DNA of 44,585 bases from Bacteroidales bacterium (GTDB taxonomy: Bacteria; Bacteroidota; Bacteroidia; Bacteroidales; FEN-979): contig JAQWBQ010000024.1 in assembly GCA_028706295.1 (NCBI GenBank), forward strand, positions 1-44,585, given 5' to 3'. Positions 25,596-32,342 of this stretch are shown here, in pieces (the stretch's first letter is position 1; each line of letters opens with the position of its first letter). A program made the position numbers and the translations under genes. Below the pieces are notes generated by a model that had not been told where the DNA came from, searched no databases, and saw only the letters and a program-made list of their open reading frames with translations.

Positions 25596-26510
25596 ATGAT
25601 CAAATCAGAAATCTATGCCGCGATCACCGAAAAGATCATCGCCAACCTCGAATCCTGCGGCAGTTGGCAGCAAATGTGGCGCACGGTCTCCCCGGTGAGC
25701 CTTAATGGACACATCTACCGGGGCATAAACCGGCTGATTTTGGCCAACGACCACTACCAGAGCCGGGTTTACGGCACTTTTCAGCAGATCAGGGCCAATG
25801 GCGGCCAGGTCAGAAAAGGCGAAAAGTCCACTCTCGTCGTATTCTGGAAGCGTCTCAAAAGCACGGATCCTGTCACTTTGGAAGAGAAAACAAAGTATCT
25901 GCTTCGGTACTATCACGTTTTCAACAGTGAACAGGCTCATTTCGATGAGATCGGCAAACAGAAGATTGAAAAGATGAACGGCTCCACACTGCATCAAACA
26001 GTAATGGAAGCTGAGCAAATCATTGCCGGTTACAGAGATGCGCCGAGGATCATCCACACGAATTCCGAAAATGCACCCTGCTACTACCCGTCCATCGATG
26101 AGATCCATCTTCCGCCGATGTCATCGTTTGTCACAGCAGAAGCTTATTTCAGAGTGGCTTACCATGAATATTGCCATAGCACCATGCACGAATCCCGCCT
26201 GAATCGCGCGGAAGGCAGAGGCAACAAATTCGGCGATGAAAACTATACCAAGGAAGAGCTGGTGGCCGAACTTGGCAGCGCCTTCCTGGCAAACATGGCA
26301 GGGTTCTCAGACCTGCAAAATACCACGGCCTACATCCGGAACTGGTCAGGACACCTGCGGGAGAACCATAAGTTGATCGTGTGGGCTGCATCCAGGGCAG
26401 AAAAAGCTGCCGAGTATATCCTGGGCGTCCACAATACGGAATCTTCGGACGATCAGCAGGAACAACAGGAATCTCTGGTGGAAACAGAGACTGCAGCTGT
26501 TCCCTTTTAA
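25596..26510 (+). CDS. ArdC-like antirestriction protein (ssDNA-binding domain plus zinc protease)
   Basis: A 304-residue protein. Residues 1-130 fit the ArdC-type N-terminal ssDNA-binding domain (WRTVSPVSLNGHIYRGINRL, VYGTFQQIRANGGQVRKGEK, STLVVFWKRL). The C-terminal part is a zincin-type metallopeptidase with AYHEYCHSTMHESRLNR (H190, E191, H194) and EELVAELGSAFLANMAG, whose glutamate is the likely third ligand. ArdC proteins protect incoming DNA on conjugative plasmids from restriction. Carrying one beside an EcoRII unit and a second methylase gives this element both attack and shield. The last residues AAVPF weakly recall the SSB tip. Confidence 0.85.
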   Translation: MIKSEIYAAITEKIIANLESCGSWQQMWRTVSPVSLNGHIYRGINRLILANDHYQSRVYGTFQQIRANGGQVRKGEKSTLVVFWKRLKSTDPVTLEEKTKYLLRYYHVFNSEQAHFDEIGKQKIEKMNGSTLHQTVMEAEQIIAGYRDAPRIIHTNSENAPCYYPSIDEIHLPPMSSFVTAEAYFRVAYHEYCHSTMHESRLNRAEGRGNKFGDENYTKEELVAELGSAFLANMAGFSDLQNTTAYIRNWSGHLRENHKLIVWAASRAEKAAEYILGVHNTESSDDQQEQQESLVETETAAVPF

Positions 26511-26532
26511 TCATTCAGAGGTCTTCAATCAG

Positions 26533-26562
26533 GGCCATGGGTCAAAAGCTCATGGCCTTTTT
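26533..26562 (+). terminator. Terminator of the ArdC-like gene
   Basis: GGCCATG (26533-26539) pairs with CATGGCC (26551-26557), followed by a run of Ts. Confidence 0.8.
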
Positions 26563-26586
26563 CATGTTCCAACCATTCATTCATTC

Positions 26587-26635
26587 AACGGCGCGCCAGA
26601 AGCCAAAACAAGTCCTTAGGGCAAAGGCAATAAAT
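26587..26635 (+). promoter_or_regulatory. Start-proximal leader motif, copy ii
   Basis: GGCGCGCCAGAAGCCAAAAC then AGTCCTTAGGGCAAAGGCAA before the ATG, matching the stretch before 27633 almost base for base. The larger folded leader is missing here. Confidence 0.5.
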
Positions 26636-26848
26636 ATGAGTACACGTTACAAGGGCGATCCCCGGCAGATCACAGCCAGATTCTCCAGCACCTGTCACAC
26701 CTGTGGAAAGAAAATCCACAAAGGAGAACAGATCATCTTTTGGCCAAACGGCAAAAAGGCCGGTCATTTGGCTTGCGATGAAGCGGATTACCGGCAATCG
26801 TTGGCTTCTTTTGAAGATGAAGATGCTTACAACCGCATGTACAGATAA
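26636..26848 (+). CDS. Small zinc-finger protein (PARP-type-like)
   Basis: A 70-residue protein starting at ATG 26636. It has one Cys/His cluster, CHTCGKKIHKGEQIIFWPNG followed by GHLACDEADY, that is C-x2-C...H-x2-C, in the spacing of a PARP-type or treble-clef finger. The C-terminal 20 residues are acidic. Such small fingers on mobile elements may bind DNA or RNA; the role here is unknown. It stands alone between two terminators. Confidence 0.7.
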   Translation: MSTRYKGDPRQITARFSSTCHTCGKKIHKGEQIIFWPNGKKAGHLACDEADYRQSLASFEDEDAYNRMYR

Positions 26849-26855
26849 GCAAACG

Positions 26856-26877
26856 GGGGCGGAAACGCCCCTTTTTT
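26856..26877 (+). terminator. Terminator of the zinc-finger gene
   Basis: GGGGCG, GAAA loop, CGCCCC, then six Ts. Confidence 0.88.
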
Positions 26878-26885
26878 GCTCGGAT

Positions 26886-26940
26886 GCACTTTTTTCTTTC
26901 AATCCTGCAAGAGAAAAAAGGTGCCAAAAAAGAAACCCGG
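26886..26940. repeat. Dispersed hairpin element, copy C
   Basis: GCACTTTTTTCTTT (26886-26899) pairs with AGAGAAAAAAGGTGC (26910-26924) with a bulged G, then CAAAAAAGAAACCCGG. Same plan as copies A and B about 7.3 kb upstream. Confidence 0.6.
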
Positions 26941-26991
26941 CGGGGCAGCTTTTGTGAAAAGCAAGCAAAACCCAACGCACCTCTAATACTC

Positions 26992-27174
26992 GAAATTTCG
27001 GCAAAGTTACCTGCGGAAAAACCCGTTCCGTGTACCCCGGACTGTAAAACTGTCAAGGGCTTCCGGTGAAATGACCGTCGCCTTTCAGGTTCTTTCATCC
27101 CGCCTTCGTCGTGAATGACCCTAACCCATTGACATTATTTATTTTCCTCGGTGGCTGCCTTCGGCAAAAATTTC
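26992..27174 (+). promoter_or_regulatory. Repeated structured leader, copy 3
   Basis: Closing stem GAAATTT (26992-26998) with AAATTTC (27168-27174); inner stem AAGGGC (27055-27060) with GCCTTT (27080-27085), extended inside by CCGGT/ACCG (27063-27076). The variable stem is weaker here, but the flanking TCAT (27095-27098) and ATGA (27115-27118) still pair. The block TTGACATTATTTATTTT matches copies 1 and 2. Confidence 0.62.
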
Positions 27175-27211
27175 ATTATTAACCGTGGGCGACCACATAA
27201 ATTCAAACGCT

Positions 27212-27346
27212 ATGGAACGCTACTATCAAATCTTTGTCGATCAAATGGATTCGATCTACTTCGAAGGCTACTGTGAACAAATGCAACAGTCCAATCCCGA
27301 AAGGCTTCAGTTCGAATGGAATGAATTCCTCAGAATGATTAAATAA
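27212..27346 (+). CDS. 44-residue acidic protein behind leader copy 3
   Basis: A short open frame, MERYYQIFVDQMDSIYFEGY to FLRMIK, 44 residues long, rich in aromatic and acidic residues. It is supported by context: a full leader copy ends 37 bases before its ATG, and a strong terminator begins 5 bases after its stop. No family was recognised. Confidence 0.65.
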   Translation: MERYYQIFVDQMDSIYFEGYCEQMQQSNPERLQFEWNEFLRMIK

Positions 27347-27351
27347 CGAGG

Positions 27352-27379
27352 GTCCCGGGAAACCGGGACTCTTTTTTTT
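27352..27379 (+). terminator. Terminator of the 44-residue gene
   Basis: GTCCCGG (27352-27358), GAAA loop, CCGGGAC (27363-27369), then eight Ts. Confidence 0.9.
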
Positions 27380-27436
27380 GTTCTCGCAAGGGCCTCAAAA
27401 CGGACTTCCCATCGGACATCACAGCGCTTGTTACTC

Positions 27437-27548
27437 AAAATTTATGGCAAAGGTAACCTCATGAAAATATCTGTCACTAAAGGCGTTGCCCTTCGGGTTC
27501 TTTCAGCACGCCATGGCGTCCTGACCCTAACCTTTGTTCCAGAATTTT
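27437..27548 (+). promoter_or_regulatory. Repeated structured leader, copy 4 (shortened)
   Basis: A 112-base version. Closing pair AAAATT (27437-27442) with AATTTT (27543-27548), shifted by one register from the other copies. The variable stem is TCAG-c-ACGCC (27503-27512), AT, GGCGT-c-CTGA (27515-27524). The inner AAGG/CCTT stem is reduced and the CATTTATT block is missing. Confidence 0.55.
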
Positions 27549-27582
27549 CATTCCGGTTTTGCAGGTAGCATAAATTTTAATT

Positions 27583-27632
27583 AACCGGCGAGCCAGAAGC
27601 CATAAACAGTCCTCAGGGCAGAGGCAAACATC
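27583..27632 (+). promoter_or_regulatory. Start-proximal leader motif, copy iii
   Basis: AACCGGCGAGCCAGAAGCCA then CAGTCCTCAGGGCAGAGGCA before the ATG at 27633; nearly identical to the segment before 26636. Confidence 0.5.
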
Positions 27633-28049
27633 ATGTCAAAATTAACAGCAGAATTAACCAAATCAGTCAGCGGCAACGGAAACGGCAACGGCAACGGAAG
27701 CCATGTACCCAAACAGATCACGGCAGCTCCGGCTCCGGTGGCCGAAAAGAAGGAACCCGAACCACCGGCACCGGAACTCAAAAAGGAGCTGACATTGATG
27801 GAGCGCATCCTCAAGGTGGAGAACCTCCAGCTGGTCATTGAAAAACGGGGAAAGCTGGTCCAGACACGCAGCGAACTGGAGCGGTTCCAGACGGCCTCCA
27901 ACGATTTCAACTGTTCCATGAGACTGAACGACTCAGACGGAAATGTCTTCACCACCAGTTTCACTCCGGGCATCAAGAAGGTCATCGAGTTTCTCAAGTC
28001 CTCCTTCGACGCCAGCATCGCCGAGACTGAACAAAAGATCACCTTCTGA
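27633..28049 (+). CDS. Hypothetical cassette protein with coiled coil
   Basis: A 138-residue protein. The N-terminal 50 residues are low complexity (a GNGNGNGNG run, then a proline- and lysine-rich segment). Residues 52-85 (LTLMERILKVENLQLVIEKR) are a probable coiled coil, and the C-terminal part has a small beta-rich unit and a final helix. No family was recognised. It lies behind leader copy 4 and before a strong terminator. Confidence 0.65.
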   Translation: MSKLTAELTKSVSGNGNGNGNGSHVPKQITAAPAPVAEKKEPEPPAPELKKELTLMERILKVENLQLVIEKRGKLVQTRSELERFQTASNDFNCSMRLNDSDGNVFTTSFTPGIKKVIEFLKSSFDASIAETEQKITF

Positions 28050-28056
28050 AATTTCG

Positions 28057-28088
28057 GGAGTTCCGCCCGCGGGCGGAACTCCTTTTTT
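28057..28088 (+). terminator. Strong terminator closing the cassette region
   Basis: GGAGTTCCGCCC (28057-28068) and GGGCGGAACTCC (28071-28082) are perfect complements, followed by six Ts. Confidence 0.93.
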
Positions 28089-28154
28089 CATGTTCGTCAA
28101 GCCTAAAAAAATAGTGTCCTTTCCCAAAATATCTCCCCGCCGTAGTATTGCCCC

Positions 28155-28502
28155 ATGAATGCATCATTTATCCGTTTATGGGAGGCGTTGGAGATCATGG
28201 ATTCCATGGATGTCCATGGCAAACCCGCCAGGTTCCAGGTCAAATTCGTAACTGCAAACCGCACCACCAAAGAGGGCGGCGAGATCATCGAGCTGAAGGA
28301 TGCCAGCAAATGCCCGGTAAGGACAAAAAACGGGCAGGAGATATACCCTGAGCGGAAAAATCTGCAGGCCCCGGATCGGATCACCAAAAATCCCAACCAC
28401 TGGGAGAACTCGACCCGGAACGTCAGGTTGCCGAATGGCCAGAAACGCAAGCTCCATATCCGTTTGATCATTGAATTCAACAACATGAAAGTCTGTTACT
28501 GA
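28155..28502 (+). CDS. Hypothetical phage protein before the portal gene
   Basis: A 115-residue, mostly beta, basic protein with no recognised motif. Its stop overlaps the portal start by one base, so it heads the portal-lysis operon. A structural or chaperone role is possible from position only. Confidence 0.6.
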   Translation: MNASFIRLWEALEIMDSMDVHGKPARFQVKFVTANRTTKEGGEIIELKDASKCPVRTKNGQEIYPERKNLQAPDRITKNPNHWENSTRNVRLPNGQKRKLHIRLIIEFNNMKVCY

Positions 28503-29839
28503 TGAAACAAACAGTCATTCACGAAAACGGGATCACCTTTCTGCCGGGAGCCAAGGCGGTCGCAACCTCGTACAAAAAAACAGAGGATGCTGTCACTGAA
28601 CAGGTGGTGATCCCCAAGGATTACAGCGCCTGGCCCTGGTCTCCCTGGGGCGATGACAATTTGTTTCCTCAGAATGTTTTGGCGGACCTTGAAAAGAATT
28701 CCATTGCCATCCGGGCCCTGGAAAAAAGAAAGACGGTCCACTATGGCCGCGGAATCCTGGCCTACCGGGATAATGGCAAGGATAACCAGGGCGCCCCGGT
28801 CCGAGAGCCGGTGACCGACCCTGAGGTGGTCGAGTTCCTGCGGATCAACCGGCTGAACTTTCAATGGATCGACCTGATCGGCAGCCTGGAGATTTTCGCC
28901 AACGGCTGGATCGAGTTCATCCTGAACAAGGGCCGCGACCGGATCAACCGGTTGTATGTCAAAGATCCGGCCTATTGCCGCAATGCGAAGATGGACTCAG
29001 ATCATCCTACAAGGATTCCCTTCCTCTTTTATTCCGCCCAATGGGAATATTCTCCCAATGAAGAGGATGGTTCACTGGTAAGGATCCCGATGTTCGATCC
29101 GGCAAGGTATGACGGAACCCGTTACCAGGATCCGCAGTTTGCCTACCCGGTGTTCTATCGGTCGTTCAACAAATCCTATTACCATCTGTCGGTCTGGAAC
29201 GGCATCCGGGAAAGTGGATGGCTCGGCATTGCCAACAAGGTGCCGCGCCTGAAGCAAGCCATCATGCGCAACCAGATGACCATCAAGTACCACATTGAAA
29301 TTCCCGACGACTATTTCACCAATCGTTACCCTTCGCCGGATTATACCCGGGAGCAACGAGAAGCCGCCCGCACCAGGATACTGGCCGAGATGAACGACTT
29401 CCTATCCGATGTCGAAAACTCAGGCAAGGCCTTCGTGTCGTTCAACTTCTTCAGCAAGTTCAAAAGCGAGTACCTCTCCGGCTGGAAGATCAACGTGATC
29501 GACAATAAGCTCAAGGACGACGCATATTTGCCCGATTCGCAGGCCGCCAATTCTGAAATACTGTTTGCCATCGGGGTCGATCCCTGCCTGGTGGGATCCG
29601 GTTTGCCCGGGGGAAGCCTGGGTGCCGGCAGCGGATCGGATAAGCGGGAGGCTTTCTGGCAACTCAATGCCGAGATGGGCATTTACCGGCAAATCAGCCT
29701 GGAGCCGCTTTATTTCATCCGGGATTTCAACAGATGGTCACCCGACATCGAATTCGATTATGTGACCGTGGACACCTCCCAGACCATGCAGGACCATCCA
29801 ACGAAAATTGACAAACGCATCGACAAGAACATCGCATGA
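28502..29839 (+). CDS. Phage portal protein
   Basis: A 445-residue protein with the layout of tailed-phage portals: an N-terminal region with IPKDYSAWPWSPWGDDNLFP, a central alpha/beta wing (SLEIFANGWIEFILNKGRDR), a helix-rich stem (REQREAARTRILAEMNDFLS), and a C-terminal PGGSLGAGSGSDKREAFWQL segment similar to the glycine-rich crown helix start of Bacteroidota prophage portals. It forms the dodecameric ring at the capsid vertex to which the terminase docks. The following gene overlaps by four bases. Confidence 0.8.
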   Translation: MKQTVIHENGITFLPGAKAVATSYKKTEDAVTEQVVIPKDYSAWPWSPWGDDNLFPQNVLADLEKNSIAIRALEKRKTVHYGRGILAYRDNGKDNQGAPVREPVTDPEVVEFLRINRLNFQWIDLIGSLEIFANGWIEFILNKGRDRINRLYVKDPAYCRNAKMDSDHPTRIPFLFYSAQWEYSPNEEDGSLVRIPMFDPARYDGTRYQDPQFAYPVFYRSFNKSYYHLSVWNGIRESGWLGIANKVPRLKQAIMRNQMTIKYHIEIPDDYFTNRYPSPDYTREQREAARTRILAEMNDFLSDVENSGKAFVSFNFFSKFKSEYLSGWKINVIDNKLKDDAYLPDSQAANSEILFAIGVDPCLVGSGLPGGSLGAGSGSDKREAFWQLNAEMGIYRQISLEPLYFIRDFNRWSPDIEFDYVTVDTSQTMQDHPTKIDKRIDKNIA

Positions 29840-30846
29840 TCCACCTGATTGATAACCTTTCGCATGTGCTGTCGGCTGCTTCTATCAATGTAAGCAACAC
29901 GATTGAGAACTGGCTTCCCTATATCGGCGAAGCGCAGGAAAGCTTTATCAGGCCTGTTCTGGGTGATGTTCTTTATGGCCAGCTTCAGGATGCCATGGCG
30001 CTCGATCCGGTTCATGCGGATGACGGCACCACGGTTGAAAACCTGGCAAAGCTGCTGGAAATGATCCGCAAGCCGCTGGCCTTGTATGCCCTTTGGCTTG
30101 GGGCCGATGAGTTTGGCGTGAGTGTCTCCTCCCAGGGAATCCAGGTCATTGAAACGCCGACCCATAAAACGGCGCCTCAATACCGGGTTCAGAACCTCAA
30201 AGAGAACTGGATCCGCCGGGCCAACACATCGCTGGACCTGGCGCTCAAATTCCTCGATGAACACCGCGCGGATTACCCCGGATACGTTCAGCAGGATGCC
30301 GAACTGTTTATCCGCAGTACCCCGGAGTTCAACAGTGAGTTGGATATACGCGAGAGCAGACGGGTTTTCATAGCCCTCAAACCTGTCATCCGCTCTGTGG
30401 AAAAGAAGTATATACGACCTGCACTTTCTTCGGAATTGTTTGATGAGCTCAAACAGGCCTGGAAAACCGGCGATGTGTTGTCCAAAGAATTGGCTGACCT
30501 GATGGATCTGATCCGGCCGGCGCTGGCCCATCTGACCATGGCCCGGGCGCTGATGGAAATCTCGATCGACATTCTCGACTGGGGAATTTTTGATACGGCC
30601 GGCAATACCTTTTCCAATGTCTCGTCCAAACAGGCTTCCAACAAAGAGCGAATTGCCATCATGGCAGAGGCCAATCAGCGCGATGGTGAAGCCGAGCTGA
30701 AAGCCCTGCAGCAGTTCCTGGATGAGAACGCCGGCGAAGATCTCTATGCCTCTTATTTTCATTCATCCCGATATGCAGGCAAGAAGATGGCCGTGCATCG
30801 TAATGAATTCAACAATAAACCCGATAACTCCTTTTTCCTTGTATGA
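29836..30846 (+). CDS. DUF6712-like head-completion protein with internal duplication
   Basis: A 336-residue, all-helical protein. Two halves are alike: SFIRPVLGDVLYGQLQDAM with LLEMIRKPLALYALW near residues 35-90, and KYIRPALSSELFDELKQAW with LMDLIRPALAHLTMA near residues 190-240. Each half looks like the helical connector fold that joins portal to tail, so this may be a tandem fusion of two connector units. ATGA overlaps link it to both neighbours. Confidence 0.65.
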   Translation: MIHLIDNLSHVLSAASINVSNTIENWLPYIGEAQESFIRPVLGDVLYGQLQDAMALDPVHADDGTTVENLAKLLEMIRKPLALYALWLGADEFGVSVSSQGIQVIETPTHKTAPQYRVQNLKENWIRRANTSLDLALKFLDEHRADYPGYVQQDAELFIRSTPEFNSELDIRESRRVFIALKPVIRSVEKKYIRPALSSELFDELKQAWKTGDVLSKELADLMDLIRPALAHLTMARALMEISIDILDWGIFDTAGNTFSNVSSKQASNKERIAIMAEANQRDGEAELKALQQFLDENAGEDLYASYFHSSRYAGKKMAVHRNEFNNKPDNSFFLV

Positions 30847-31133
30847 AACCGGTTGAATTTCTCCTGCAGGATGTATTTGATGTGATCAAGATCATCACTA
30901 TTCCCGTTATCGGTTTTTTCCTGTACCAATTTTATATAGGTGTGATAGCCCTGAAGAAGTCGGTCGACAAACTGATCATCCAGATGCAGTGCCGCGAGAC
31001 TTATTGCGCTGAAAAGCACAAGGAGATCGGCGAACACCTTTACCGCCACGATGCCGGGATTGAGGAGATGAAAATAACCCTGGGTGATCATGGCGAAAGG
31101 ATCTCCAAAGTGGAAGGACAACTCTCAAAATAG
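30843..31133 (+). CDS. Small membrane protein (possible holin or lysis regulator)
   Basis: A 96-residue protein with one transmembrane helix (about 15-38, VIKIITIPVIGFFLYQFYIG) and a helical, charged C-terminal half (KHKEIGEHLYRHDAGIEEMK) that may form a coiled coil. It overlaps the upstream gene by four bases and precedes a second small membrane protein and the endolysin, so a role in lysis is likely, as a holin or antiholin. Confidence 0.6.
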   Translation: MKPVEFLLQDVFDVIKIITIPVIGFFLYQFYIGVIALKKSVDKLIIQMQCRETYCAEKHKEIGEHLYRHDAGIEEMKITLGDHGERISKVEGQLSK

Positions 31134-31139
31134 AAAAAA

Positions 31140-31310
31140 ATGAAAGAACGGATTTTCAAGAACTGGAAGACCACCCTGGCCGGTATTGTGATGCTCGGAG
31201 CTGGACTGGCACTGGTAGGAATCGGCAAAGCCACGCTGACTGAATACGTAGTATTCGCACCGGTCTGCTTTGCGCTCATCTTTGTCAAGGACCCTTCATT
31301 CAGGCAGTAA
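31140..31310 (+). CDS. Candidate holin (56 residues)
   Basis: A short frame from ATG 31140. It has a basic start (MKERIFKNWKT), then two hydrophobic stretches (TLAGIVMLGAGLALVGIG and YVVFAPVCFALIF) separated by a short polar turn, then a charged tail. This hairpin of two membrane helices with a positive N-terminus is typical of small phage holins. It lies one base before the endolysin start and six bases after the upstream membrane gene. Confidence 0.65.
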   Translation: MKERIFKNWKTTLAGIVMLGAGLALVGIGKATLTEYVVFAPVCFALIFVKDPSFRQ

Positions 31311-31311
31311 C

Positions 31312-31833
31312 ATGGCAAAGATGGAACTGTTTGCCCCGAAAATCCTTGCCTTTGAAGGCGGGTTTGTCAATGATCCCACGGACCGGGGTGGCGCAACAAA
31401 CATGGGTGTGACCCTGGATACCTGGAAGAAAGTAGGCTATGACAAGGATGGCGACGGGGATATCGACGCCGATGACATCCGGAAACTTTCAATACAGGAT
31501 GCAATGGCTGTTTTGAAGCTCAATTACTGGAACCGTTGGGGAGCGGACCAGATCACCAACCAGAGCATTGCCGAGATCCTGGTGGACTGGCTCTGGGGCA
31601 GCGGCAAGTGGGGGATCGTCATTCCCCAGCGAATACTCAAAGTGCCTGATGACGGCATCGTCGGTCCGGCGACCCTTTATGCTGTGAATTCCGCAAACCA
31701 GCGCGGACTTCATGCAGCTATCTTCCAGGCCAGGGGGCGATTCATCCTTGACCTGGTTAAAAACCATCCGGAACAAAAGAAATTCTTAGACGGATGGATG
31801 AACCGTTTGAACCAATTCAAATTTGTCGCATGA
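31312..31833 (+). CDS. GH108 endolysin (peptidoglycan hydrolase)
   Basis: A 173-residue lysozyme-like enzyme of glycoside hydrolase family 108, starting at ATG 31312. The catalytic motif is LAFEGGFVNDPTDRGGATNMG with Glu15 as acid catalyst, and the C-terminal half has the family's DGIVGPATLYAVN peptidoglycan-binding-type segment. Between them sits DKDGDGDIDADD (44-55), an EF-hand or dockerin-like calcium loop. It has no signal peptide, so it needs the holin to reach the periplasm. The next gene overlaps by four bases. Confidence 0.9.
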   Translation: MAKMELFAPKILAFEGGFVNDPTDRGGATNMGVTLDTWKKVGYDKDGDGDIDADDIRKLSIQDAMAVLKLNYWNRWGADQITNQSIAEILVDWLWGSGKWGIVIPQRILKVPDDGIVGPATLYAVNSANQRGLHAAIFQARGRFILDLVKNHPEQKKFLDGWMNRLNQFKFVA

Positions 31834-32342
31834 TAAAACCGGGTTTTCTGATCCTGCTCATAGTCGTTTCGATGACCGGGTGCATTTCTGAGCAAAGATG
31901 CCAGAAACGCTATCCACCTGTTGAAAGAACCGAAACGGTCATTCAGCATGACACCGTAACCAGGGTGAAAGATTCACTGATCCCACTTCCGGCTGACAGC
32001 GGTCTGATCCGGGCGTTGCTTGAATGCCGGGAAGGGAAAGTGGTTATCCGGCAGATCGAAGAGATCAAGCCCGGGAAGAGGATAGTTCCGTTCATTGATC
32101 TGAAGAACAATATCCTGACTACCGGGGCAAAGATTGACAGTAGTTCCATCTATTTTGCCTGGAAGGAGACCCATATCCGGGAAACAAAGGTTCAGGTTAA
32201 AGTCATCGAGAAACCGGTCTATACCGTGACCGGCTTCCGGAACTTCCTGATCTGGTCGGGAGGAATTGGCTGGTCGATCCTGCTGTCACTCATTGGCTTT
32301 GCCCTGGTCAAGGCATTCATCAAAAAGAAGCTCTCTCTATGA
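31830..32342 (+). CDS. Unimolecular spanin (lipoprotein with C-terminal membrane helix)
   Basis: A 170-residue protein starting at ATG 31830, overlapping the endolysin stop. It begins with a lipoprotein signal, MIKPGFLILLIVVSMTGC (lipidated Cys18), has a periplasmic region with beta and coiled segments, and ends with a transmembrane helix (about 138-163, FLIWSGGIGWSILLSLIGFA) and a basic tail. An outer-membrane anchor plus an inner-membrane anchor in one chain is the plan of a u-spanin such as T1 gp11, which fuses the two membranes at the last step of lysis. No separate Rz/Rz1 pair is seen. Its place right after the endolysin supports this. Confidence 0.75.
   Translation: MIKPGFLILLIVVSMTGCISEQRCQKRYPPVERTETVIQHDTVTRVKDSLIPLPADSGLIRALLECREGKVVIRQIEEIKPGKRIVPFIDLKNNILTTGAKIDSSSIYFAWKETHIRETKVQVKVIEKPVYTVTGFRNFLIWSGGIGWSILLSLIGFALVKAFIKKKLSL

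Noticed and set aside
20744-27140. TTGACA-like blocks in the leaders as sigma70 -35 boxes
   Set aside because: Bacteroidota use TTTG / TAnnTTTG promoters, and no proper -10 partner lies at the right distance; the block is better explained as part of the conserved leader.
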